Positions 9,007-18,205 of a DNA stretch of 64,000 nucleotides are shown piece after piece (the stretch's first letter is position 1; every line of letters begins with the position of its first letter). Under the pieces are notes generated by a model. It was not told where the DNA came from and searched no databases. It saw nothing but the letters and a program-made list of their open reading frames with translations. A program made the translations under genes and the position numbers. Origin of the DNA: Capronia americana (taxonomy: Eukaryota > Ascomycota > Eurotiomycetes > Chaetothyriales > Herpotrichiellaceae); assembly GCA_016110215.1 (NCBI GenBank), contig JADWQD010000006.1, positions 682,001 to 746,000 of the forward strand. Reading direction: 5' to 3'.

Positions 9007-10164
9007 TCAGGCCAGAAACCGCCTCACATTTTCGACCCTGCATCCACGATGAGTATCACTGCAAGCCACAGAAGGATCGACTTACATGGCAAATGTCCCA
9101 GAGGATGATAACACGGTCCTCAGCAAAGTAGGACCCAGTCCACGGAAGAACGCAGGGAGCTTCCCGGTCTTCCAGGTCTGCACAGCAGCAGCCCAGGCAT
9201 TCTTGTACTGTCGATTTGACCCGAACCCGTCGTTCTGTACCTTGGTCTTAATCACATCGAGCGGATAGCTGCCAATCCAGAACGCGACACCGGCCAAAGC
9301 ACCACAAGACGCAACTGACCAAGTTGGCAGATCCTCACGCCGCTTCTTTCCCGCTTCAGCCATTATCTGCATGCAAGCCTCAAAGGTCACGAAGTAACAA
9401 CCGTAGGCTTGAAACTCACGCAGCACAGCAATGTTCTGGCCCTTGAATATCCCCTTAACACCCGCCGTGCCGGATATCTTTCTCATACAATCCCATGGGC
9501 CAGAGTAGAGTCTTTCCGTGCCTGTGGGCTGCATCTGAAGCCGTATCCGGATGTGCTCAACAGGACCTGATACTATGCTGTTTGCGACACCAGCAGCTCC
9601 ACCAGCAAGATAGAAATCCAGGTTGGAAATACTGCGTCCAGCGCGGCCTTTTAGACCCTCTAGAGCGTGCCTCGCGCTGTGAAATACAGAAAACTGTATG
9701 CCTACCTGTCTCGCCGTGAGTATATGCACTAGCACGGGGATTGCTTCTAATCTTACCGCAGCTCCCACCCCCAGGAAAGGCAACAAGGCTCCCTGTTCGT
9801 AGTCAGACATGCGTCGTGTGGATCCAACCATACGCAAGAGACTCTCACCTTGTAGAAAGCCAGCGGTCCTTCATTCCTCACAATATCCGAGACCACTCGA
9901 AAGGCATTGCTCGAGTTATGAGTCTGAAGTTTCACCTTGATCAGGTCTGAACGGAGTCTATCAGCCGCGGTGGGTATCATGACCGTCTCAGTGGCGACAA
10001 CTCACCAAAAGGCTGGCCTAACCGTTCCCGAGGTCAGACGGACATCCTCACACATTGGAATGGTACTCACCGAGAAGAACGGAAACAACACCTCCGGCAG
10101 CACCTGCCACGGCATTCGTTGCGGGAGCGACGCCCAGGTTCGCTGGCGAAGAGGGAGTCACCAT
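9007..10164 (-). CDS. Mitochondrial carrier protein (SLC25, Ymc/Crc/Ort-like), six exons including a 12-nt micro-exon
   Basis: Exons: 10164-10071, 10017-10006, 9946-9849, 9792-9757, 9705-9086 and 9037-9007; all introns are GT-AG, 48-59 nt. The join gives 296 residues, the normal carrier length. The three signature motifs are PFDLIK (34-39), PVEHIR (128-133) and PLDVIK (228-233). The first is only complete when the 12-nt exon encoding part of GQPFD is included. The last exon gives the expected end, TFAMVENVRRFLA. The PVEHIRIRLQ motif resembles Ymc1/Ymc2 and carnitine/ornithine-type carriers, so the cargo is likely an amino acid or small zwitterion crossing the inner membrane. It is divergent from the FAD amine oxidase gene over 593 bp, which suggests co-regulation. 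The substrate is inferred from the neighbours, not shown. Confidence 0.9.
10006..10017 (-). other. 12-nt micro-exon of the mitochondrial carrier gene
   Basis: The segment GCCAGCCTTTTG is flanked by TAG on its 5' side and GTGAGT on its 3' side (minus strand). Skipping it would keep the reading frame but remove four residues of GQPFD, including the invariant proline of the first carrier signature. The flanking introns are 53 nt (10018-10070) and 59 nt (9947-10005). Confidence 0.85.
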
Positions 10165-10453
10165 GCTGGTCAGCGTTGGTTATTCCGTGATGAAAGGATG
10201 GTGGGGAAAAAGCATCGTACGCGAGACTAATGGATTATAATATGGCACCCTGTATCGGCGGAGGATCGTGTCTGCATTGCACCGAGAGAATCGTCAAGTC
10301 CGTATGTGTCCCATCCCTCTGTGTTGCGGATGCGCCTAGCATACATGACCATTCAACCACAGTCTACACGGTGGTGCCGTTAGGAGACGGAGACAAGTGG
10401 CATGTCGAGCCGAACTATTTCTAGCCCTAGAACCAGGGAAGCTGTTCGTCGGT

Positions 10454-10466
10454 CGGGAGCTGCCCG
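10454..10466. promoter_or_regulatory. CGG-N7-CCG palindrome
   Basis: CGGGAGCTGCCCG is the core of a longer inverted repeat, TCGGGAGCTGCCCGA. It lies in the divergent promoter, 28 nt from the CGG-N8-CCG site. It is a candidate zinc-cluster dimer site. Confidence 0.35.
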
Positions 10467-10493
10467 ATGAAATTATTTGCGTGGAAATACCAC

Positions 10494-10507
10494 CGGAAGG
10501 CTTCCCG
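10494..10507. promoter_or_regulatory. CGG-N8-CCG palindrome in the divergent promoter
   Basis: CGGAAGGCTTCCCG lies 251 nt before the FAD oxidase ATG and 330 nt before the carrier ATG. The same spacing recurs upstream of the proline dehydrogenase and Rieske genes, which makes it a candidate shared operator. Confidence 0.45.
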
Positions 10508-10687
10508 ATCCTTCACCAGCCGGGGTTCACGTCGTTCCGGCCTGTTACCATGGTGGTATGCTGAAACCAAGTATGGGTATTGCCATCACATTAACCGATC
10601 GCGGTATGGCTCCATACATCCATAGTGACTATCCTACTTCTTTGATATTTGTCGAATTTCGGACGACTTGTCAAGGAGTCCCAGGCA

Positions 10688-10695
10688 TATAAAAG
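10688..10695 (+). promoter_or_regulatory. TATA box of the FAD oxidase gene
   Basis: TATAAAAG stands 63 nt upstream of the ATG at 10758, a normal distance for a TATA-driven and therefore likely inducible fungal gene. Confidence 0.5.
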
Positions 10696-10757
10696 CAAAA
10701 CAATCACTACGAGCATTATTTCAGCATCGTCCCAGAGTTATTCTCCAGCACAGCATT

Positions 10758-12149
10758 ATGGCTACAGACAGAACAGAGCCTGTCAGCATCCTAGGAGCCG
10801 GCGCCTGGGGCTTGTCGACGGCCCTCCATCTACTTGAGTCTGGCTGTAACAACATCACGGTCTTTGACAAGGCTGCCGAGATACCATCCCCCTACTCAGC
10901 AGCTTATGACGTGAACAAGATCGTTCGAGCCGAGTACGAAGATGAATTCTACACGGAATTGGCGCTTGTAAGTATCCGGAACGACATTGTCCAACATGAC
11001 GACTGATTTATAACATCACAGAGAGCAATCAATCGCTGGAAGACGCCTCTCTGGGGAGCCAATTTCCATCAACTGGGTTACGTGCTCGCCACATCCAGTG
11101 CGGCACCCGCGAAAGCAGTAAAGCATCTGCAAACAGCGCTGTTGTCAGTGAAGGACCATCCTGTCTTCGCTGCCGGGATTACGCCGCTGGACAACTCACA
11201 AGCATTCAAGGATATATATTGGCAGTTCAGCGGCCCATTGTCCGGTTTTCGAGGCTACCACAATAGACTTGCAGGCTATGCACATTCGTCCAACGCAATG
11301 GCCGATATCCACCGACACTTGGTCGGCAGGGGCATCAAATTCGTCCTGGGCCCCGAAGAGGGTAAAGTGGTGAAACTTCTTTACAGCACCAACGACAAAC
11401 ATTCTCCTCAGCGGCGTTGCACGGGATTCCAGGTCTCAAGCGGACAGCGTCACTACGCTCGACGCACAATCGTCTGCCTTGGCGCTTGGGCGGCAACGCT
11501 CATCCCAGATATCGGGTCGTACGTCGTTGCGAAATCCTGGTCGGTAGCTCACGTCCAACTCACCGAGCGGGAATGCGACTACCTTCGGGGAATCCCCGTT
11601 CTCAACGTCCGAGACCTGGGATTTTTCTTCGAGCCCGATCCGACGACTCGGCTCTTCAAGCTGTGTCCTCTTGGTGCCGGGTACGTGAACACGGACAAAA
11701 CCACAGGCATTTCGATACCTCCTGGGAGCTCGGTCCCAGCACCGAGAGACTACATCCCCGCGAGTGATGAGAAGAAACTGCGACAACTGCTGAAGGAGAC
11801 ACTGCCATGGTTGGCGGACCGTCCGTTCGTGGATCAAAGAATGTGCTGGTTTGCCGATACCGCCGATTCGGACTATACCGTCGATTTCGTTCCAAATACC
11901 GGAGACTCATTGGTCGTGCTGTCCGGGGACTCTGGGCACGGGTTTAAAATGATGCCGATTGTGGGAGAATGGGTTGTGAAACTGTTGGAAGATGGAAGAC
12001 AAGTCCTGCCTAGGTGGCAGTGGAGAGGCGGTTCTGACGAAAAGGGAGGCAAGGAATGGGGCGATGACGTGAGTTGGAGGATCGGTACGACGAGGGAGAT
12101 CAGAGAGGTCATCGACGAGCAGGATAGGGCCGTGAGAGCGCGGTTGTGA
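10758..12149 (+). CDS. FAD-dependent amine/imino-acid oxidase, sarcosine oxidase-amadoriase family
   Basis: Exons 10758-10967 and 11022-12149 (54-nt intron) encode 445 residues, close to the 437 of fungal amadoriases. The start is the ATG after GCATT; an upstream in-frame ATG at 10668 precedes the TATA box and is not used. The N-terminal FAD motif is ILGAGAWGLSTALHLLE (GxGxxG, residues 13-18). Cys345 in RMCWFADT matches the cysteine that carries covalent FAD in this family, and SGDSGHGFKMMPIVG near 390 is the second conserved FAD segment. Members oxidise the C-N bond of sarcosine, N-methyl amino acids, pipecolate, saccharopine or fructosyl amino acids, giving H2O2. With a Rieske demethylase and proline dehydrogenase nearby, N-methylproline is a plausible substrate; a fructosyl amino acid is the main alternative. 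No clear peroxisomal signal ends the protein. Confidence 0.88.
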
Positions 12150-13213
12150 ACCCAGGGTGTGCGATAGAGGCCAGTTCGTGCATACCGTAATATGGACTTA
12201 ATTGCCCTTTCTAGATCTGGATCCGACTGTTCCTGTCATCTGCAAGCGACGTTCCCGCCTGCTGTCCCTAGATCACGTTAATTCGGGCAACACAAACACG
12301 AGCGATTATCTGTGGTGGAGATATACGCTCGAAGCGAACAGGCTGTCCGTAGATGCTGCAACAACAACGCATAGATGCTGACGTGGATAGAAACCCGTTT
12401 ACTAGGCACAGTAGAGGAAAACCCGCTCGGCCTGACCTCCCGATGCTCTGATGGACCATGGCACCTGAGATTGGATGCAGATAACGGTCTGGGTCTGTAG
12501 CGATCGGTCTGGCTTCAGTCCTAGATCGCTCCATTCCACAAGTAGCTCCGAATTCCCTGGAGCTAGGGCGATGTACTGTCGAACGTCGCGGCCAAGACGA
12601 AATGGAGCGGGATTTTTGAAGCGGGCGGGTGCGATTTCCAAATCCGAATCCGTCCCGTACTCGGTTGAGGTCGTGTAGTGCATCTCACCAATAGCAACTG
12701 TAGTTTCGTATCGGGGCAGAGACGCTACGGATGCGTGTCCGGAGTCAGAGCAGCCGGCTATCAGGTACGCTGGTGCGGAGTAGGGGCCGCAATCATCGCC
12801 CACAATCAGCAACCGCTGGCAGTAGCTGTTTGTTTCTGCTCTCCATGGCCCGGGATGTTCGATCTTCAAGCTTCGGCGGTCTTTAGTTGGCACCGTGAGT
12901 CTGGGCAGAACAAGTGGGCCGCTCTGCTATGCCATGACAGCCGCTGTAGAAGCCCGACAGGGGACATACGGTTCGTTTGCTCGTGGCTCGTGCGTGCAAG
13001 GCATTGGCGGATTCTGTCAATCGAGGACATGACCCCGCGCGTGAGATCCAAGCTCACTGAGCTGCCTATCTCTACGAGGTATAGTACCTGTGTTACTGGC
13101 CCGGTTCGCAAGCCGAAGGAGTGCAGTGCAGTCTGCCGGCTCTTGTGCCATAATAACGCGGCTGCCACTTCAAAATCATCTGGAGACGTAAGTCACGGTC
13201 GTGTAAGGGTAAC
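12150..13213. other. Intergenic, upstream of proline dehydrogenase
   Basis: Open frames exist on both strands (minus 12402-12893 of 163 residues; plus 12678-13274) but carry no motif I know and overlap each other, so neither is called. The last 120 nt contain the CGG-N8-CCG site at 13102. Confidence 0.5.
13102..13115. promoter_or_regulatory. CGG-N8-CCG palindrome upstream of proline dehydrogenase
   Basis: CGGTTCGCAAGCCG begins 112 nt before the ATG at 13214. It has the same half sites and spacing as the sites at 10494 and 17918. The yeast proline regulator Put3 also binds inverted CGG triplets, but with ten spacer bases. Confidence 0.45.
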
Positions 13214-14735
13214 ATGGCTTTGTCCGTTGCAAACACTGTTTTCAAGACCAGGCAGAATATTCGACAGGTGCTGAACGTCAGGTATCCCAGGCAATGCAGA
13301 CTTCAGTCCTCAACCACAACCCATACGTTGATTGATACCAGGAGGGACAAAGAAGTGCCGGTTGCCGTTTCCGCAAATCCAGAGCCTTCTCCCTTTTTGG
13401 CGCCTCCTCTGGCCCGGCTGTCGACGGCGAGCATTCTTCGGACGTTGCTATTGAGTGCATTTTTCACGACTCCATGGCTCTTTAAGCCGGGTTTGGCGGT
13501 GTTCGAGAAGGTCGCCAATTCGCAGTCCGCGTGGCTTAACCCGGACCGGAATCCCCTGTTGCGGACCGCAATTTACCCCCTCGTTTACAAGCAATTTTGC
13601 GCAGGCAGGAATCGGGCAGAGATTGCGCGAACTTCAGCAGAGATCAGAAAACTGGGCTTCTCTGGTATCGTGCTTTGTTATGGGAAAGAAGTGCAGGTCC
13701 AGGGTCAGGCGGACCAACCTGTAGGATATGAAAGTGGCAAACCGAACTCCATGGACCTAGAAATTGATCAGTGGGCCAATGGAAATATGGAAACCTTGGA
13801 CATGGTCGGAGCGGGAGATTGGCTTGGTATCAAGTAAGTCTTTTTGTCCATTTATCTCTTCGTGGAGAGCATATCAAATCCTAATGCCGGCCAGGTACAC
13901 CGGGGCAGGGACGAATGTCACAAAGGCACTCATGGACGGCGGACAAGCTCCAGCCAGGTTCGTCAAGGCCATGGATCGGATCTGCGAATATGCAGCCTCT
14001 AAAGGCTGCCGAATATGGATCGATGCAGAGCAGCAGGTGTTGCAGACGACCATAGACGAGTGGACGTTCGACTTGATGCGTCGATATAATCGGCTTGACA
14101 GGCCAGTGCTGATATACAATACCATCCAGGCGTATCTCAAATCGGCACGACACAAAGTTCACCACCAATTGGAGCTTTCTCGAAGAGAGGGATGGCGGCC
14201 AGCTATCAAGCTCGTGCGGGGGGCTTATATCGCCAATGACATGCGTGATAGGATCCACGATAACAAAGAAGACACCGATGCGTCGTACAATGGTATCGTT
14301 GAGGATCTCCTGCGAGGGAATTTCCAGGCGCAGGCCGACCATCACCACCACCGCGACGCCGAAGCAATTGACGTTTTACTCGCAGGCCACAACACCGAGA
14401 CTATTCGGAAAGCAGCTCGGCTGGCCTCCGAACTTGCCAGGCAATCGAGGTTGAAAGTGAGACTCGAGTTCGGACAGCTTCAAGGAATGGCCGATGACAT
14501 CGGTTGCGAGCTTCTTCAGGCTGCGGACGAGGTCAGGGCGGGAAACTCTTTGCCTTTGGCTAATACCTATATTCCCAAGGTGTACAAGTGTCTGACATGG
14601 GGCAGCATTCAGGAATGCATGCAATACTTGGTTCGCAGACTCGTTGAGAATCGTGGTGCGGCGGAACGGATGAAGGTCGGCGCAACGGAGTTCAGGAGAG
14701 AGCTCTTGCGCAGGGTCGGTCTTCGGTCCTCGTAG
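13214..14735 (+). CDS. Proline dehydrogenase (proline oxidase), mitochondrial
   Basis: Exons 13214-13833 and 13895-14735 (61-nt intron) encode 486 residues. The N-terminus is rich in Arg, Ser and Thr without acids for some 40 residues, as in a mitochondrial presequence. The PRODH barrel shows GRIWIDAEQQ-like strand CRIWIDAEQQ, YNTIQAYLK, KLVRGAY, LEFGQLQGMADDI and the C-terminal substrate-binding helix YLVRRLVENRGA, which carries the paired arginines that hold the proline carboxylate. The enzyme oxidises L-proline to P5C and passes electrons through FAD to ubiquinone. A P5C dehydrogenase is not in the window, though the opposing P5C reductase is. The two genes on either side are an FAD amine oxidase and a zinc-cluster regulator, all rightward, an arrangement reminiscent of the Aspergillus prn cluster but with different partners. 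Confidence 0.94.
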
Positions 14736-15141
14736 GGGGGTAGGCGCTCGTATAGCATCAGTTCAGGTGGCATTGACTGCCATGACTTTGTGGACGAAGG
14801 GCAGAAAGTGAAATCTAACGGTCAGATAAATATTACAAGACAATGCTGAAATCTGAGAATGGAGTCAACGGCGGTTTCAATTACCCCGCCTTTCTCTGGC
14901 CTCGACCCGGCAAATTTGGTCCTTACTGTGGAGGTTTCCGGCTTCGGGGCTTCTTGGGCTCACCCATTTTCGCCAGCTAGGCCCGAAGTGCACTAACTAG
15001 TAATAGTTAAGCAGTGCTAATCGCGCAAGTGTGAGTGGCCAAGTGGAACAAACCTCTCGCGACAACTACATCTGTTACTTTCCTTTCTCATTGTGCTCAT
15101 CGCAATCAAAGCGCGAGACCATTCTGTGATGTATACGTATC
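14736..15141. other. Intergenic, upstream of the zinc-cluster gene
   Basis: About 400 nt with no coding signal. It holds one CGG-N11-CCG arrangement near 14870 but no N8 palindrome of the kind seen at the neighbouring enzyme genes. Confidence 0.5.
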
Positions 15142-16762
15142 ATGCCTTGTGGCCACCAGATGGTCCGAGCCAAGCGTAATTATGTTCCCAAAGTGAAAGG
15201 TGAGTGCGCGGCGGATAATTACAGATCGATGGGCACCTTCCTGACTTGCTTCTCAGGATGCTTTGAGTGCTCGCAACGCAGGATCGATTGCGATCGCGCC
15301 CAGCCTAGCTGCGCGAAATGCCTTGCCAAAGGCATAAATTGCAGTGGTCTTGGTCTCCGATTCCGCTTCGTCGACGACATCACTTCCGTTGAAAGAAAAC
15401 GCGATGCACGAGAAACATGGCACCTTCAATTAACCTCACCACTTCCTGCGGACGCTCATCAACCGGGAACGGAAGATGCTGCTGCACAAGTTTACGCCTG
15501 CGCTCAGACCGGGACAGACCTCGACGTATCCTCTACCGGTCCTGAGAAGCGGCATGCCTCTCTCAGAAATACGTATAATGCCCGAAACGACCTCGACCTC
15601 CAATCGATTAGCCCGATACAACCCAGCTGGTTGCAAGTGTCATCGACCTGTTCGTCTCCTCTCCGGAGCCCTCACGATGAGATCACCCCCATTTTAACTC
15701 CTCCGTCTGACGTACTTGCATCATGGAAACAATATTGCCTCGTCTACTGTAAGGTCTCCATTGCCCGGACCGTTTACCCAAGCTTATCTTCCTAGTCTCG
15801 AACCACATCGCTGCCGAGATGGTGGTGATTGATGACCACCAAAACGGGTGGCGCTACTTGATCCTGCCGATTGCCCATCTCGATGAAATGGTCCGAGAAG
15901 CAGTGTTATCAGCATCGGTTTTCCATTTCTCTGCCAACGTAAGAGAGAAAGTATTTGACCCCAATGCCATCTACGACGGGGCGATCCGCCGTTTGCGGCA
16001 AAGACAAAATTTAGAAGCCTACGATACGAGCGGCAAGCAGACTGTCTTGCTGGCGCTGATCGTGCTCCTCACGACCGTGATTGTGAATGGGTCTTCCGAC
16101 TTCCCTACTGTTTTCAACTTGCTCGAGGCGGCTCTGACCGCTAGTGGCGGCGAAGCAGCAGTGGAAGGAGGTGAACTGGGGGTCTTCCTGGTCAGGCAAA
16201 TACGAAAGTATGTCGATGCAAGACCGTTGAAAAGCACAGACTGACATCAGCAAGATTCCGTGGCTACGCTGCACCCTTTCTCAGCCAGGAGGGAGGAGTT
16301 GCTCGTCTCAGCCTTACGGCTTCAGGTGGCCGAGAGGCCGCTGACGGCTGGGACTGTTTCAAATCATATTACAGCCTCCATCCAGAGTATAACCAGCAAA
16401 TGTCTCTCATCTACGATTTGAACCAGCAAGCATGTGACGTCTATGTCACTCGAGCGTCAATGGGCCCAAGTGGGCTATCTTCGTCCGAGCTAGTGGCCAA
16501 CTTTATTCGGACTCTCGAACTGCTTCCTCCGAACTCACCGGGAGAGCATATTCTTGTTTTCGCGACCTTTATCGTCGCATTGGAGAGCGTACTCCCTGAA
16601 CATCAGGAATATTTCACAAACGTCCTCCTGAGGCATCATCAGCGTAACGGCTTCACCAATATTCTCACCGCCTTGGAATATCTGAGACGAACCTGGTCTG
16701 GGGGGCCTACTATGCAGAACTGGACAGAGTGCCTTCCCCGGATGCAGGTATTCATTATATGA
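15142..16762 (+). CDS. Zn2Cys6 transcription factor, probable local regulator
   Basis: Exons 15142-15199, 15257-15748, 15796-16207 and 16255-16762 give 489 residues. The first intron is 57 nt and in frame, so an unspliced reading would stay open but would separate the zinc cluster from the basic N-terminus RAKRNYVPKVK. The cluster is C21-x2-C24-x6-C31-x6-C38-x2-C41-x6-C48. The rest shows the helical regulatory region of short fungal zinc-cluster factors, including YLILPIAHLDEMVREAVL, KFRGYAAPFLSQ and the terminal LPRMQVFII. The start may also be the second ATG at 15160. It lies between proline dehydrogenase and the Rieske oxygenase gene, and so is the obvious candidate to bind the shared CGG-N8-CCG sites. 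That link is inference. Confidence 0.9.
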
Positions 16763-18205
16763 AAAGGATGTCCGAAGAGTCATACCTCCAGCTTACGGTA
16801 CTTCCTGCGTCAGCTCTCCGGCTAGACTGATCTCCAGACTTGACACATTCACGTCCAGTTCACAACCCTCCGACGATAGGTGACTCCGCTATAAGGTCCA
16901 CGAACATCTCCTTGCTTCTCTCGTGGCTGAGGTGCAAAACCACCAAGTAACTTCCCGCTGCTACAATTAATAGCTATATGAACGATGCGTCGGTCGATCA
17001 GAACGAATACGAATGACATCAGTACCAACACAATCCACACAGCCGCTGTCAAGTCGACCTCTCGCCCGCCTTACAAGCGCTGACTAGTGCGACTTTCAAG
17101 ACAAATTGAGGACAAAAAGTTCAAAGTGCAGCATGCTTGTTTACACGGGGAGAGAGTCACCCAGGGCAAATTCGAAGTCATTCCAATGCAATTTTCGGAC
17201 ACGGCATTCCTCCTTACCACCTATGCCTGACTGTCAACAGCATTGGTTGGCTTCGGGATAACCTTCCTGATATCACCCAGACTCGGCTTCTACACTGGCT
17301 GCGAGAGTCGAAGTCGGCCAGTGGGATACTTTCAGCAGATTATCGGAGGATTTGGTGGCAAAGGATGGATCAGCGCCGAAACTCGGTCCTTTCCTGCTGA
17401 AGTGTCGTGCAACTTTTCCGAAGCCAGGCCATGACTTCGAATCTTGCGATATTCTACCATGGCCACAATATGCGGATAAGCTGATGCTTTGCCGCGAGAA
17501 TCCGCGATATTACTAGGGACTTTCAACACGGTTGCGGTTCCTCCAGTGACATTTGCGAAGGATAACAGCCCACGCCACGCCACTGATTGATGCCACATAT
17601 GCTGTGATTCCGCGGCCTTTCCCTCTTGGGTTGTCCATCGCGCTGCAAAGCTCATCGATCATTTGACGTGTTGAATGAGTTCGTATTGATAAGCTGCGAC
17701 GATGATAGGTGGAACGCGACCAACGGGCGAACTGAGGCCTCAAACCCACGCTAGCTCTCATTTCCCCTGCCAGATTCGGCTAGGCGAGTGGCTGCTACAT
17801 TGCGGGGCGACTGCCAAACCGAGGCGGAGAAGAAGTTCCATCGCTCCAACCTGCCCTCCTCCCGACGGCAACAGATCGTTGGTGTGAACGACCTCGACTC
17901 AAAAACTCATGGATGGTCGGACGACCTGCCGGCCTACATTGCGAGCCGTAGTCTCGCCTTGATCGAGGGAAGACATTCCTAGATCGAGTAATGATTCTGA
18001 GAGCGCCCTCGCTTCCCGCTGCATCTCGTTCGATCATGTGGCGAAGCGGTCGCTGCTTGACGAGATGCACCTGAAGGGTATCCCTGGTGCGATATGTATG
18101 TGCAGCTGATATATATCGAGCAGGACGAAGCATGAATGATTCCGACACGCAACACAGCTGTCCCAACTAGCTTCCCTTATACTCAACGACTCCTTAGTAT
18201 TCATT
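16763..18205. other. Intergenic, upstream of the Rieske oxygenase gene
   Basis: A 1.4-kb stretch without a gene I can support. Short open frames near 17137-17655 on both strands have no family motif. The CGG-N8-CCG palindrome is at 17918, and GATATATATCG lies at 18106, about 95 nt before the start codon. Confidence 0.5.
17918..17931. promoter_or_regulatory. CGG-N8-CCG palindrome upstream of the Rieske oxygenase gene
   Basis: CGGACGACCTGCCG begins 288 nt before the ATG at 18206 and matches the half sites and spacing of the sites at 10494 and 13102. Confidence 0.45.

Larger units (their letters stand above)
10165..10757. promoter_or_regulatory. Divergent promoter between the carrier and FAD oxidase genes
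   Basis: This 593-bp region separates the two start codons. It contains CGG-N7-CCG at 10454-10466, CGG-N8-CCG at 10494-10507, further CCGG at 10520 and 10537, and a TATA box at 10688 for the rightward gene. No coding segment is recognised. Confidence 0.6.

Noticed and set aside
10520..10540. CCGG pair at 10520 and 10537 as a PrnA-type site
   Set aside because: Spacing does not match a known CCGG pair arrangement; such tetramers are common in this base composition.
12402..12893. 163-residue open frame on the minus strand
   Set aside because: Composition is fairly protein-like, but no motif, no support from a neighbour, and an overlapping plus-strand frame is equally long. Kept as unresolved, not called.
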